Below, piece by piece: positions 8,185 through 18,023 of a stretch of DNA of 64,000 nt; position 1 is the stretch's first letter, and every line of letters starts with the position of its first letter. The DNA is from Gammaproteobacteria bacterium. Lineage in GTDB: Bacteria; Pseudomonadota; Gammaproteobacteria; JAJFKO01. Under the pieces are notes generated by a model. The model saw nothing but the letters and a program-made list of their open reading frames with translations, made no database searches and was not told where the DNA came from. The position numbers and the translations under genes were made by a program. The stretch lies in contig JAJFKO010000071.1 of the NCBI GenBank assembly GCA_021773175.1, positions 124,001-188,000 on the forward strand, in the 5' to 3' direction.

Positions 8185-11100
8185 TTAAAGTTTATGCATA
8201 TCATATTCAACTGCTGTATTTCTTGATAATGCCGCAGCTGTTATTGCTACACGCATTCTCTCAGAATTAGCATTACTGTCACCAGCAACAGCTCCTCCGC
8301 CACCAGCAAATAGCGCTGAGAATAATAGCAGGACATTTGCAGCACCAGCATGAGGAAGTCCTGCAATATTACCCGGCATAAATCCAGAACCACTTTCAGC
8401 ACTACTAGCATCTGGTCTATCCTCATTACCACGCAGAAGTATTGTTCTTCTACGTGTTTTCTGACATACCCTTGCCTGCAGATGCTCTTCTAAATATTCA
8501 GTTAATGTTTCTTGGCGTGCGGCATTAACAACAATATGTCGCTCTATATATTCTTTAATTTGCGTTATATCACTCACACTTAATTGATTATCTTGAGTAT
8601 TCTGACACCAAGAGATCAGTTTAGAAAAACTTATACCGCCATCCACTTCAGGACCTTCTTTATATCTATTGTTCATTAACGCCAAATAACTTATAAAATT
8701 AGACGTAACCGTCCCAATACGATCTTTTGCATACAGCTGAAAAACCAGCATCATTGCCGTTAATCTAGCAGCAGTTTTAGCATATTCTATTAAGGTGTTT
8801 GATGCTGACTCACCTTCTGTCCTTGGAGGAATTAAAATAAAACCATTCTTTGGCTCAGCACTAAAAACCATACCAAACAACCAATAAGCATGATTCCCTT
8901 CTGCAGAGTTAAACAACTCAAGCTTTGTATCTTTAATATAACTAAAACAAAGTTGTGGATAATAATAGCTACGCGCGCCACCTATCAATGTTTTTAGCTG
9001 TCTATCAACCGGTTCCCATGCTAACCAAAATGGCGTAAAATATATTCTTGTCTTTTCGTCACTAACAATCATTTGAAACGAAAGAGTAAATAACATACTT
9101 AGTTTCGCTATATTACAGGCTTTCTCCATTATGAGTCGTTGTGCAATTTCATGATGAAAAATTATTAACTCAATTATATGTAAGCCTCGTAAAGTTGTCT
9201 CTATATTTCCAAGCTCTGTACCAGCATCAATATTTGCAAGCAAAGCATGCAAGGCACTATCTTCTTTTCTAGGAGGCTCATCATATTTAATGCTTTGAAT
9301 TACGCGCGCTTCATCTGCTCGAAAGTTTAGACATTGAGTAACTCTAACCGCTTGCTCAAGCCTGATATTCGATATTTTCAAACAATACATTAGTGTCCTG
9401 CACATTATTTTCTTTATGTCGTCTTCACTTATGCCTTTATAAACTAAACCAGCCAGTTGCAAAGCCAGCATGTGAAAGATAAACGCGGTGTTTTGACGAT
9501 TCAGATATCGCAATATATCAATTTGTTCTTGTAAATAGATAAATGCCTTACGTAAGCTTAAAGTAAATACGATACCGTAATAACCAGCATGATCTTCTAC
9601 AGATTTATTAATAGATAATCTTATTGATGCCGTTATTCTTTGTGATGAGAATGCTGCCGTCCTCTGCCGCGTTAAATCATTGGCATTATGTATTATAGGA
9701 GCCTGTTGGCCTTCTTGGTTACGAAATTTATACTGTCCTAGTCTTCTAATATTTCTCATTAAGACTTTATGTTTCTCTGTGCATTGTTCATTTCCCAAAT
9801 GAGAACTGCATAATGCTAAAACCAATAACTGATTAAATACTTTGATTAAATATTCTAGTTTAGCAGACTTTGTTGCAATTCTTTCTTTGCCAGCAGTTCT
9901 TCTCACATAAGCTTTAAGCTTCTTTGACAAAGCAACGGCTAAACTCAAGCGTATTAAAGTAATTTCTAAACCCATATCTTGTTGTAAATTGCTCGCTATT
10001 AATAAATCCTCTGCTTTGACTGCAATGAATTTTTCCAGAATATTGCGTGAAGACTCGGAATAGTTTTCATCAACAGCACCGACATCATCAACAGCACCGA
10101 CATCAAACCATCTAGCAAGAACAAAAGGCATAAATTCACTACGAAAATAATTGCCATCTTCTTCAATCGTCAATAGTCGAGGCAGGACATGCCTAAACAA
10201 ATCTGGAGAACAACAAATAACATTTAAAGCTCGTTCTAATTTAGCGAATGCAATCTTGTAATCATCATCAGATAAACCAACGCTTTCTTCATTAAATTTT
10301 CGATATTTTTTATAAAAGCTTTTCCAGATTAACACATCTACTATTATAATAATTTGCGTTGCTAACTGAAGACGTCTTGCATTTTGTTGCGCTTCTTGTT
10401 GATCCTTTTCTGCATCTATAATTCCTTGAATATGCATCCGTAAAAACATCAAAAAGTCTAGTGATAAGATAACTTCTTGCTCGCTATTTGTTACATGACT
10501 ACTTGCTAACGCTGCAGCTAGCTTGCCAAGACTGTCAGGATCCGGACAATCCATATTCGCTGGCAGAGATGATTTATAAGTCATAAAATAGAGAAACAAT
10601 CGCGCATGCAAATTACCGTCATAACCTGAAGAATCTTGCTCTATAGCCATCTCTGCCATTGATATTACATTATTTGAATTTGAAATATTGTTCATATAGG
10701 GGTTAAACAATACCTTGAGTTCATTAAGCTCTACCATTTCCATTAATGGCAAATAGCAGGACAGCAAGTATTTAATAAATATATAATCCTCTAGAAAAAA
10801 AGCATTTGAAAGAAGCCCGAAAAAAATCTGTTGAAATACTTTTATATCGTATTTTCTGATTATAAAGGCTATATGTATTAAAGTTTCTATATAACCTTCT
10901 CTTGTCTTGCCACCAATCTTTTTATCAAGAACTTTTTCTGATAAGGCTAAAACTATCTTTAAAGCTATGTTTGCTCTTTCTTGAGTAAGTAAGGATTCAA
11001 AATCAATTTGTTTGAGATACTGAATAAATGTAGGAATATCATTTACTTTTATTATCAAAGTGAACAGAAATTCTTTATTAAGTGCACATGGTTGCATACT

Positions 11101-11202
11101 TAACAGGAAAGCGTCCTCAAGTAGATATTGTAACAATTGTGTTATTGCTAGATCTGGTTCTACTGTATCTACTGCAGCACTACCGCCACTTTCACCATGC
11201 AT
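8185..11202 (-). CDS. Unknown 1005-aa largely helical protein
   Basis: I do not recognise this protein. It is mostly predicted helix, rich in Leu and Ile, with no clear signal peptide. A short hydrophobic Gly/Ala-rich stretch (NVLLLFSALFAGGGGAVAG) sits near the C terminus, at about residues 950-970. A hexapeptide DVGAVD is repeated perfectly in tandem at residues 367-378. A helical-repeat scaffold or a secreted effector is conceivable but unsupported by any motif I can name. It stands alone, about 150 bases after the start of the membrane monooxygenase, on the same strand. No ribosome site stands out before the ATG at 11202. Confidence 0.75.
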   Translation of the reverse strand: MHGESGGSAAVDTVEPDLAITQLLQYLLEDAFLLSMQPCALNKEFLFTLIIKVNDIPTFIQYLKQIDFESLLTQERANIALKIVLALSEKVLDKKIGGKTREGYIETLIHIAFIIRKYDIKVFQQIFFGLLSNAFFLEDYIFIKYLLSCYLPLMEMVELNELKVLFNPYMNNISNSNNVISMAEMAIEQDSSGYDGNLHARLFLYFMTYKSSLPANMDCPDPDSLGKLAAALASSHVTNSEQEVILSLDFLMFLRMHIQGIIDAEKDQQEAQQNARRLQLATQIIIIVDVLIWKSFYKKYRKFNEESVGLSDDDYKIAFAKLERALNVICCSPDLFRHVLPRLLTIEEDGNYFRSEFMPFVLARWFDVGAVDDVGAVDENYSESSRNILEKFIAVKAEDLLIASNLQQDMGLEITLIRLSLAVALSKKLKAYVRRTAGKERIATKSAKLEYLIKVFNQLLVLALCSSHLGNEQCTEKHKVLMRNIRRLGQYKFRNQEGQQAPIIHNANDLTRQRTAAFSSQRITASIRLSINKSVEDHAGYYGIVFTLSLRKAFIYLQEQIDILRYLNRQNTAFIFHMLALQLAGLVYKGISEDDIKKIMCRTLMYCLKISNIRLEQAVRVTQCLNFRADEARVIQSIKYDEPPRKEDSALHALLANIDAGTELGNIETTLRGLHIIELIIFHHEIAQRLIMEKACNIAKLSMLFTLSFQMIVSDEKTRIYFTPFWLAWEPVDRQLKTLIGGARSYYYPQLCFSYIKDTKLELFNSAEGNHAYWLFGMVFSAEPKNGFILIPPRTEGESASNTLIEYAKTAARLTAMMLVFQLYAKDRIGTVTSNFISYLALMNNRYKEGPEVDGGISFSKLISWCQNTQDNQLSVSDITQIKEYIERHIVVNAARQETLTEYLEEHLQARVCQKTRRRTILLRGNEDRPDASSAESGSGFMPGNIAGLPHAGAANVLLLFSALFAGGGGAVAGDSNANSERMRVAITAAALSRNTAVEYDMHKL
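10069..10104 (-). repeat. Two-copy 18-base tandem repeat inside the 1005-aa gene
   Basis: The two 18-base units are identical except for the last base and encode DVGAVD twice. The repeat keeps frame, so slippage would add or remove six residues without breaking the gene. Confidence 0.8.
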
Positions 11203-11352
11203 AAACTAACTCTTTAAATATAATCTTCAGTCAAAAAGGCTAATTGTACACCAACTGCTCACACAGTTCAACATTTGACCTACCATTTGTCAGGCTTATG
11301 ATTATACCATTGATTTTTAAGCGTTTTTAAAAATTATTGTGGGCCGCCAAAA

Positions 11353-13635
11353 TTAGAATTTGTCTCTGTTTGTCATACAACAAATAATTCTCTGTAATTC
11401 CGCAACATCTTTTGAAATGTTTAAGCGCCCGATCCAGGCAATATGCCCATCTGGCCTTACCCAAATGCCCGCGTAATCATCTAAACCATGTAACTGCTTA
11501 AATTCATCTTTTTCTACTTCGCGTATATTACCTGCATTACTAAGATAAATTGTTTGAGTACACATTGATTTAAAGTCAATGGCATCTACATACACTTTTG
11601 TTTCTTCCTGGCAAAACAAGCAGAAATCTGAAGATACCAAATCTAAACTGGAAATAACGAGATTTTCTTTAAACAATTCAAAATGCGGCAATCTTGCTCC
11701 TGGGTAAATAATAGGATTGTAATTATCTGCAGCAACAATAGGCTTCTTTCGCTTTGTCTTTGCAATAATATCTGATGCGTAAATCCCCCCCAAATCTAAG
11801 CCACTTTTATTAATATGTGAGTATTGTCCTTGTACTAGCTTTTGCATATCAATCTTATCCAGATTTTGCCTCGCTATATTTCTGCGAATCGTCACAATTC
11901 GATAAAGATTATCTAAACTCCATTGCAGATTATCAAGCACAGAAGGTAGACGCTCTACAAAATAGCTTTGTAATATACTGGCATCTGCTTTACCCTGAAG
12001 AACATAAGCAAGTTTCCATATTAGATTATCAATATCTTGCAAACCTGTATTCATCCCCATGGCCCCTGTTGGGGTAAATTGATGAATGCTATCTCCAGCA
12101 AGAAATGTTCGTCCAGCAATGAATTGATTTGCTATTTGCGAACCTAGAGTCCAAATTTGTTTACTAATAATTTTAACGGGTAGATTATCACAGCCTATTA
12201 CATCATATATTTTCTCTTTAATGTAATCTTCAGTATAAAGTTCTTTCAGTGTACCAGCATCAAGCCCCGCCGAAGGAAAAATAAATATCCATTGCCTCTT
12301 ACCATCAACTGATAGCACCATTGGCGCAGGCCCTTCAGGTCTAATAATAAAAGCAATATTTGCGCGTTTCTCTTCTTCTAAAATGTCATCTAGATCGATC
12401 TCCACAAAGGTTGAAAAGTTAGTATTAATTTCTTTGACCCCAATCATGGGGATATTCATTACATCACGCAGCGTACTACGAGTACCATCAGCAGCAATGA
12501 TATACTGTGCTTGAAACACTATTTCTTCTTGAGTATCTCTACTAATTATTGTAAGTTGTGCCTTATCTTCATTCTGAGCGATATCTATTGCTTGATGTCG
12601 AAATAATACTTTGCCACCGCGCTGCTGAAATTTATTTAACATAACTTTTTCAAGATATGATTGAGCTATTGTTCCAGTTTCAGTTGGGCTTATACTTAGA
12701 TAATCTGTACTAGGTACTATACGAGCATAAACTTTTCCTGTTAGTTGAGAAAACCAACCAAACCATGCATGTGGTTTTGGCAAATTAAACTTCCTTATCT
12801 CATCCTCTATCCCTAATTTTCTAAATAATTCCATTGAGCGACAACTAACACCTCGTGATTTAGGATGTATAGATGTTCCAGCATGTTTCTCTACAACTAT
12901 AACCTTAATATCATGCTGTTGTAATAATAGTGCAGCAGTCAAGCCAACGGGACCTGCACCGACAATAACGACATCTGCAGATACATCATAATCATCTGTA
13001 AATTTTTCTTCATTAAATTTGGTTAAATCAATCTGAGGAGATGAATGCTGTGCATATAAATCTTTAATACTAATTGCAAAACGCTTTTTAAGTATTTTTT
13101 TGGTTAACCATTCAGGAAGATATTTTGTAATACTAAACCCCACCACCATCAGCGCAACACTAACACCCATGTTTATATCAGTTGCATAATGAACAGGTTT
13201 ATAAAATTCAACAATACGCGGCAATGCCATTAAGCTGAGCAATACCGCCCAAAAAGCAGTTAAAATATAATTAACGGAAAGAAATGTTTTAGTTTTAGAG
13301 ATTTCTAATGGCACAGCTAGACGCGCATATTGCAAAGTGAAAGGTCGCTTGATAATTAACGAAACCCAAGCAATTAAAGCAATAGCAAGCGTTGAAATAA
13401 AGTAACCATTATTAGTGATGGGTGCATAATTAATAGTAAATACATTTATGCCAAGAAATATGAAAAAAACTAAACTACCAATATCGAAAACAAAACCTTT
13501 GCGAATGAAACGATGATTCAAGAGTAAGTGACTTATCAGGGCAACAACACATGCAAGTTCTATTGAGCTTACAGAGTGTCCAAATAGAACAAAAAATAGA
13601 ATCCATGGGACAACACTTTTTAGTGCACTAGGCAT
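11353..13635 (-). CDS. Membrane-anchored FAD-dependent aromatic hydroxylase (fusion)
   Basis: This 760-residue fusion has an N-terminal membrane module (about 1-190, four to six hydrophobic segments) followed by a PheA/TfdB-type flavoprotein monooxygenase. The enzyme part shows the FAD motif VIVGAGPVGLTAALL, the DG motif (AADGTRSTLRD) and the GD motif (LAGDSIHQFTPTGAMGMNTG), and ends in a thioredoxin-like tail (RPDGHIAWIGRL). Such enzymes hydroxylate phenolic or polyketide-like rings using NAD(P)H and O2. An in-frame ATG lies at 13707, but the ATG at 13635 has GAGGA 7 bases upstream and aligns with the start of the related N-terminal module of the carotenoid-oxygenase gene at 18024. The aldo/keto reductase gene lies 97 bases upstream on the same strand, so the two are likely co-transcribed. 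The substrate is unknown. Confidence 0.85.
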   Translation of the reverse strand: MPSALKSVVPWILFFVLFGHSVSSIELACVVALISHLLLNHRFIRKGFVFDIGSLVFFIFLGINVFTINYAPITNNGYFISTLAIALIAWVSLIIKRPFTLQYARLAVPLEISKTKTFLSVNYILTAFWAVLLSLMALPRIVEFYKPVHYATDINMGVSVALMVVGFSITKYLPEWLTKKILKKRFAISIKDLYAQHSSPQIDLTKFNEEKFTDDYDVSADVVIVGAGPVGLTAALLLQQHDIKVIVVEKHAGTSIHPKSRGVSCRSMELFRKLGIEDEIRKFNLPKPHAWFGWFSQLTGKVYARIVPSTDYLSISPTETGTIAQSYLEKVMLNKFQQRGGKVLFRHQAIDIAQNEDKAQLTIISRDTQEEIVFQAQYIIAADGTRSTLRDVMNIPMIGVKEINTNFSTFVEIDLDDILEEEKRANIAFIIRPEGPAPMVLSVDGKRQWIFIFPSAGLDAGTLKELYTEDYIKEKIYDVIGCDNLPVKIISKQIWTLGSQIANQFIAGRTFLAGDSIHQFTPTGAMGMNTGLQDIDNLIWKLAYVLQGKADASILQSYFVERLPSVLDNLQWSLDNLYRIVTIRRNIARQNLDKIDMQKLVQGQYSHINKSGLDLGGIYASDIIAKTKRKKPIVAADNYNPIIYPGARLPHFELFKENLVISSLDLVSSDFCLFCQEETKVYVDAIDFKSMCTQTIYLSNAGNIREVEKDEFKQLHGLDDYAGIWVRPDGHIAWIGRLNISKDVAELQRIICCMTNRDKF

Positions 13636-13732
13636 GATTTTTTCCTCGAGATATTGTATACCGCCCGCACTCCAAAATGCGAGCGATATATACGCATAGC
13701 GATTCATTTTTTGCTGCGTGTATAGTCGTTTA

Positions 13733-14782
13733 TTAGCTTGCTATCGGAAGCTCATCATCTAACCCATAGGTCCGCAATGCAACTTCCGGATAGCGCAAGC
13801 CTATCGGTGCTTTTAATTCATTTAAAAACTGTATTTCTTCTTGCGTTAATTCAATTTCTATCGCTTGAATATTTTCCTGCAAATTTTTTAATTTTGTCGT
13901 ACCGGGGATTGGTACAACATTAGCTTGATGCATTAACCACGCTAAGGCAACTTGTGCTGTTGTCACACCTTTGGATTTAACCAATGTTGTAATCTCATTA
14001 ATGATATTTTGGTTGGCCCGCAAATTCTCATTTTCGAATCGTGGCAAACCACGACGCGCATCATTTATATCCAGCTGCTCAATGTCCTTAATATTATTAC
14101 CCAATAGTGCTCTTGATAATGGACTATAGGCAACAAATGTAATGTTTAATTCTGAACAGGCAGTCAACACACCATTGTTTTCAGGATTGCGTGTCATTAA
14201 TGAGTACTCTGTTTGCACAGCCGCTAATTGATGCCTGCCATCAGTATAATTAAGTAATGCTGTATTTGCATTGCGTATGACTTCAGCATTCGCTTCAGAA
14301 ATACCTACTGCTCTAATTTTCCCAACAGCAAGTAATTCTGCCATAGCCTCCATGGCTTCAGTGATCTGTGTGCCGTGATCAGCAATTCTATGAATGTAAA
14401 ATAAGTCAATATAGGCAACATCGTTACCTAAACGCTGCAAACTATTTTCCCAGGATTCCATTACATATTGAAATGAATTATTTATACCGCGTTTTGTGGG
14501 ATCTTGTTCATCTCGCACTATGCCACACTTTGTGGCAATAACTAATTGCTCTCGTCTTACATTGTTTGCTATCAGCTCAGAAACTGCTTTGCCTACAAGT
14601 TTTTCATTACGGCCATAACCATAGATATCCGCCGTATCAAAAAAATTAACGCCACTATCATAAGCTGTTTTGATTAATGCTATGCCTTGCTCATCAGAAA
14701 TAGGTTCGCCATAAAATTCTGACATAGACATACAGCCTAAACCCTGCCTTGAAATTTCAATATTAGTTTTTCCTAATTTCAT
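13733..14782 (-). CDS. Aldo/keto reductase
   Basis: This NAD(P)H-dependent TIM-barrel oxidoreductase of 349 residues reduces aldehydes or ketones. The AKR catalytic set is present: Asp49 and Tyr54 (FFDTADIYGYGRNE), Lys in ATKCG and His in YIHR. The C-terminal VPIPGTTKLKNLQEN motif binds cofactor, as in AKR13-like or YakC-like members. An in-frame ATG at 14815 exists, but the ATG at 14782 has AAGGA about 8 bases upstream and gives the usual MKLGKTNIEIS start. The gene precedes the membrane-bound flavin hydroxylase and may act on its product, which is an inference from gene order. Confidence 0.9.
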   Translation of the reverse strand: MKLGKTNIEISRQGLGCMSMSEFYGEPISDEQGIALIKTAYDSGVNFFDTADIYGYGRNEKLVGKAVSELIANNVRREQLVIATKCGIVRDEQDPTKRGINNSFQYVMESWENSLQRLGNDVAYIDLFYIHRIADHGTQITEAMEAMAELLAVGKIRAVGISEANAEVIRNANTALLNYTDGRHQLAAVQTEYSLMTRNPENNGVLTACSELNITFVAYSPLSRALLGNNIKDIEQLDINDARRGLPRFENENLRANQNIINEITTLVKSKGVTTAQVALAWLMHQANVVPIPGTTKLKNLQENIQAIEIELTQEEIQFLNELKAPIGLRYPEVALRTYGLDDELPIAS

Positions 14783-14892
14783 TAAGCGATTCCTTATAAA
14801 AACTCTAAACTGCATTATTACTACGCAATGCTTTATACTCTAGAAAGACTTTAATCTCAACACCTTACATTCATTTATCTGAAATACTCATA

Positions 14893-14901
14893 TGCTATAA
14901 T
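14893..14901 (+). promoter_or_regulatory. Extended -10 promoter for msrB
   Basis: TGC at 14893-14895 directly precedes a perfect TATAAT at 14896-14901, the extended -10 arrangement. No good -35 is visible. It lies 32 bases before the ATG at 14933. Confidence 0.5.
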
Positions 14902-14932
14902 TATTTATAAGTGCTTAATAAGTGGGATAAAC

Positions 14933-15436
14933 ATGAAATACATTGCATTTACCTTTATTATTATTTTTAGTTTCTTTACCGTTGCGTTCGCTAATGTGCA
15001 ATACAGTAAGCCTTCTGATTCTGTTTTAAAAAACACATTAACCCCGGCTCAATATTACGTTACACAGCGCGATGGAACAGAACCCGCCTTTCGTAATAAA
15101 TACTGGAATAATAAGAAAGCAGGAATCTACGTTGACATCGCTAGTGGCGAGCCATTGTTTAGTTCAATTGATAAATATAATTCTAAAACTGGTTGGCCAA
15201 GTTTCTCAAAACCATTAGCACCAGAAAACATAACTCGACATAGAGACATAGGCTTCTTCAGCATACGTATTGAACTCCGCTCTAAACATGGTGATTCACA
15301 TTTAGGGCATGTCTTCAATGATGGACCGGCACCCACTAATAAACGCTATTGCATCAATTCTGCAGCATTGGAATTTATCCCAGTGAAAGATATGCAAAAA
15401 CGCGGCTATGGAAAATATCTGTATTTATTCCAGTAA
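14933..15436 (+). CDS. msrB: Secreted peptide-methionine (R)-S-oxide reductase MsrB
   Basis: MsrB reduces methionine-R-sulfoxide in oxidised proteins. The N-terminal hydrophobic stretch ending VAFANV is a signal peptide, placing the enzyme in the periplasm or attached to the envelope. MsrB motifs include [19 protein letters not shown] and the catalytic Cys140 in RYCINSAAL. The zinc-binding CxxC pairs of many MsrBs are missing (the segment reads [13 protein letters not shown]), so this is the zinc-free type. Length is 167 aa, normal for the domain plus signal. It has its own promoter and is divergent from the aldo/keto reductase. Confidence 0.9.
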   Translation: MKYIAFTFIIIFSFFTVAFANVQYSKPSDSVLKNTLTPAQYYVTQRDGTEPAFRNKYWNNKKAGIYVDIASGEPLFSSIDKYNSKTGWPSFSKPLAPENITRHRDIGFFSIRIELRSKHGDSHLGHVFNDGPAPTNKRYCINSAALEFIPVKDMQKRGYGKYLYLFQ

Positions 15437-15593
15437 ATACACATTTCGTAATAGCTCAGTAATAAGCCCATTAAAACTGTAGCCACCACCATGACCCATT
15501 ACTTTTTATTAGAACATAACAAAAAGACCCTTGTTTTTTTATTACTTCAGGCTATACTTTAATTGATATTATAAATAAATAACGAGTAAGTAT

Positions 15594-16970
15594 ATGTTTC
15601 GTAAGGTATTAACTGACTTGCAAGGTTGGCTAAATTCTCCAATACGTAAACCATTAGTCATGCGGGGAGCTCGCCAGGTGGGAAAAACCTGGCTAGTAAG
15701 AGAATTAGCCAAAAGAACCAATAAACAGCTCATTGAAATTAATTTTGAAAATACACCGGAAGCTATCGGCTATTTCCTTTCTAACAACCCTAAGAAAATA
15801 CTATCCCTTATTGAAATAGGTCTATCTATCAATGTTGAGATAGAAAATAGCATATTATTTTTAGATGAAATTCAAACGTATCCGGAAATCCTTGCAAAGC
15901 TACGCTGGTTTGCAGAAGACTTACCAGAATTAGCAGTTGTTACAGCCGGTTCACTACTAGAATTTGTATTAGCTAAACATAGCTTTAGCATGCCTGTTGG
16001 CCGTATAAATTACTTTTATTTAGAACCTATGTCTTTTGAGGAATTTCTACTGGCTAAAGAAGATAAAGTAACATTTGATTTCATTCAAAACTATCAATTA
16101 CATGAAACTTTACCTGACGTTATTCATAAAAAGATAATGTCGATTTTTAGAGAATATATGTTGATTGGAGGTATGCCAGCAGCAATAGTCACATGGATAA
16201 AAACAAACTCATATACTCAGGTAAACCAAGTACAACATGATTTAGTTAAGACATACCGAGATGATTTCACAAAATATTCAGGAAAACTGTCAATCAGTCG
16301 TTTACAAGAAATATTAAACTCTGTGCCCAGTATGATTGGAGAAAAATTTGTTTATCGAAAAGTTAATAAGGAAGCACAAATAGCCTCACTAAAACATGCT
16401 CTTGATTTATTAATTAAAGCTCGAGTTTGTCATAAAGTACATTGTACCTCAGCAAATGGTGTTCCATTAGCGGCAGAATTAAATCAAAAATCATTTAAGA
16501 TTGTATATATAGACACAGGTTTACTATGTGCTGCGTTAGGCGTTAATGCGATGCAAATAAGAAATAACGAGGATGCTATGCTAGTGAATCGAGGCTCTGT
16601 TTCAGAACAAATTGTCAGCCAGCTATTACGAACTATTGAGCCATATTATGTTGAACCTGATCTTTATTATTGGAATCGTGAACAAAAAAGCTCAAGCGCT
16701 GAAATTGATTATGTAATCGCTTTTCAAGGAAAAGTCATTCCTATTGAGGTTAAATCTGGTAGCACAGGCGGCTTGAAATCACTACATCTGTTCATGCACC
16801 TTAAAAAACTGCAAACAGCCGTGCGTATTAATGCTGACGTACCCAGTAATACACCTGTTACAGTAAAACTTCATAATGGTGAAACCGTTACTTATACATT
16901 ATTATCAATACCAATGTATTTTACTGAACAACTACAACGCTTACTGGCTAATACACCCAAAGCGGCTTAA
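15594..16970 (+). CDS. AAA-type ATPase with DUF4143 domain
   Basis: This 458-residue protein has an N-terminal AAA_14 ATPase domain: Walker A GARQVGKT at residues 25-32, Walker B SILFLDEIQ and sensor VVTAGSLLEF. A C-terminal DUF4143 region ends in a restriction-nuclease-like fold segment (EIDYVIAFQGKVIPIEVKSG, with the conserved D...E.K pattern). The family is common in bacteria and archaea, often on mobile or frequently exchanged DNA, and its cellular role is unsettled. It stands alone here between secreted MsrB and a glycosyltransferase, about 98 bases before the latter. Nuclease or DNA-processing activity is suggested only by the fold. Confidence 0.9.
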   Translation: MFRKVLTDLQGWLNSPIRKPLVMRGARQVGKTWLVRELAKRTNKQLIEINFENTPEAIGYFLSNNPKKILSLIEIGLSINVEIENSILFLDEIQTYPEILAKLRWFAEDLPELAVVTAGSLLEFVLAKHSFSMPVGRINYFYLEPMSFEEFLLAKEDKVTFDFIQNYQLHETLPDVIHKKIMSIFREYMLIGGMPAAIVTWIKTNSYTQVNQVQHDLVKTYRDDFTKYSGKLSISRLQEILNSVPSMIGEKFVYRKVNKEAQIASLKHALDLLIKARVCHKVHCTSANGVPLAAELNQKSFKIVYIDTGLLCAALGVNAMQIRNNEDAMLVNRGSVSEQIVSQLLRTIEPYYVEPDLYYWNREQKSSSAEIDYVIAFQGKVIPIEVKSGSTGGLKSLHLFMHLKKLQTAVRINADVPSNTPVTVKLHNGETVTYTLLSIPMYFTEQLQRLLANTPKAA

Positions 16971-17007
16971 TTATACTCGCAATCTCGTCAATAACTGTAA
17001 ATTTCTC

Positions 17008-17036
17008 TTCCCATCTATTTATGAAGTCCCTATAAT
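17008..17036 (+). promoter_or_regulatory. Possible sigma-70 promoter for the GT2 gene
   Basis: TTCCCA at 17008-17013 (4 of 6), 17-base spacer, perfect TATAAT at 17031-17036, about 32 bases before the ATG at 17069. AGGA precedes that ATG. Confidence 0.45.
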
Positions 17037-17068
17037 TTCTCGTCATAATTCATTGCATAGGAACTATT

Positions 17069-17947
17069 ATGGATATCAGCATTATTATTGTTAGTTACAA
17101 TACCGCTCAATATATTAATAAAACCATTGATTCTCTACTCACTCAACAAGATATAGATTTTGAAGTAATTGTCATCGATAACAATAGTCCCGATAATAGT
17201 TTAGATGTATTACGCGAGTATAAAGATAAAATTACGCTGATTGAAAACCCAGGTAATGATGGCTTTGGTAAAGCTAATAATCTTGCTGTTAAGCAAGCTA
17301 AGGGTAAATACATTCTATTATTTAATCCTGATGCTTATTTTGAATCAGACTCTGCGCTTAGAGACATGTATCTCTTTATGGAAGCGCATCCTAACTATGG
17401 TATTGCCGGTGCGAAAGTATTAAATATTGATGGCAGTCTTCAAGAAAGACCTTTCATGTCATATCCAGGTCAACGCCATACACAAGCTGATTTTAGTAAA
17501 CTACCCGGAAGCATTGCCTGGCTGCTTGCACCTGTCATGATAATTTCTCGTAAAGTTTATGATGAAGTTGGCGGCTTTGATGAAGACTATTTCTTATATG
17601 GTGAAGATACTCAATGGTTTTTAGATATACGTCGCCAGGGCTATGCCGTCGGCTATAATGATGCAGTTGCAGTTAAGCACATTGGTGGCGGCAGTGAGTA
17701 CAATGCCAAAATGTATGATTATATAAAACGTAAACAAGCTAGTTTACACATTTTTTATCGGAAGAATTATTCAAAAGCTGATGTCATTAAACTTGTTAGC
17801 CGTGAAAAACGCCGAGCTTGTTATCGCAAGTTAATGTTAACTCTTAAAGCTAAGTCACTTGGACTCAAATTAAGAGAAAAAGAGAATCTTGGTAAATATA
17901 GCGCGATTTATGATACATCGAGAGAGTTTCTTGCAGCAACTAAATAG
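17069..17947 (+). CDS. Family 2 glycosyltransferase (rhamnosyltransferase-like)
   Basis: This 292-residue GT-A fold enzyme transfers a sugar from a nucleotide-sugar donor. The N-terminal SIIIVSYNTAQYINKTI strand and helix, the LLFNPDAYF metal-binding loop (DxD-like) and the acceptor-side GGFDEDYFLYGEDTQW motif are typical of WbbL/RfbF-type transferases acting on cell-surface polysaccharides. It has no membrane segments and is likely peripheral at the cytoplasmic face. No other polysaccharide gene is nearby, so the acceptor is unknown. The start is supported by AGGA 7-9 bases upstream. The carotenoid-oxygenase fusion follows 76 bases later on the same strand. Confidence 0.88.
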   Translation: MDISIIIVSYNTAQYINKTIDSLLTQQDIDFEVIVIDNNSPDNSLDVLREYKDKITLIENPGNDGFGKANNLAVKQAKGKYILLFNPDAYFESDSALRDMYLFMEAHPNYGIAGAKVLNIDGSLQERPFMSYPGQRHTQADFSKLPGSIAWLLAPVMIISRKVYDEVGGFDEDYFLYGEDTQWFLDIRRQGYAVGYNDAVAVKHIGGGSEYNAKMYDYIKRKQASLHIFYRKNYSKADVIKLVSREKRRACYRKLMLTLKAKSLGLKLREKENLGKYSAIYDTSREFLAATK

Positions 17948-18023
17948 CGCCAACCTAGAAATATAAAATACTCACACTTAGGAGTACGGTTGGTATAAAC
18001 AAATTTTCATCTGGATAGATATC

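Noticed and set aside
10069-10104. Possible CRISPR-like repeat
   Set aside because: Only two 18-base units in direct tandem inside a coding frame, with no spacers. It is a protein-coding repeat.
15594-16970. Toxin-antitoxin or transposase module around the AAA/DUF4143 gene
   Set aside because: The neighbouring genes are separate enzymes with no antitoxin-like partner, no terminal inverted repeats and no target duplication in sight.
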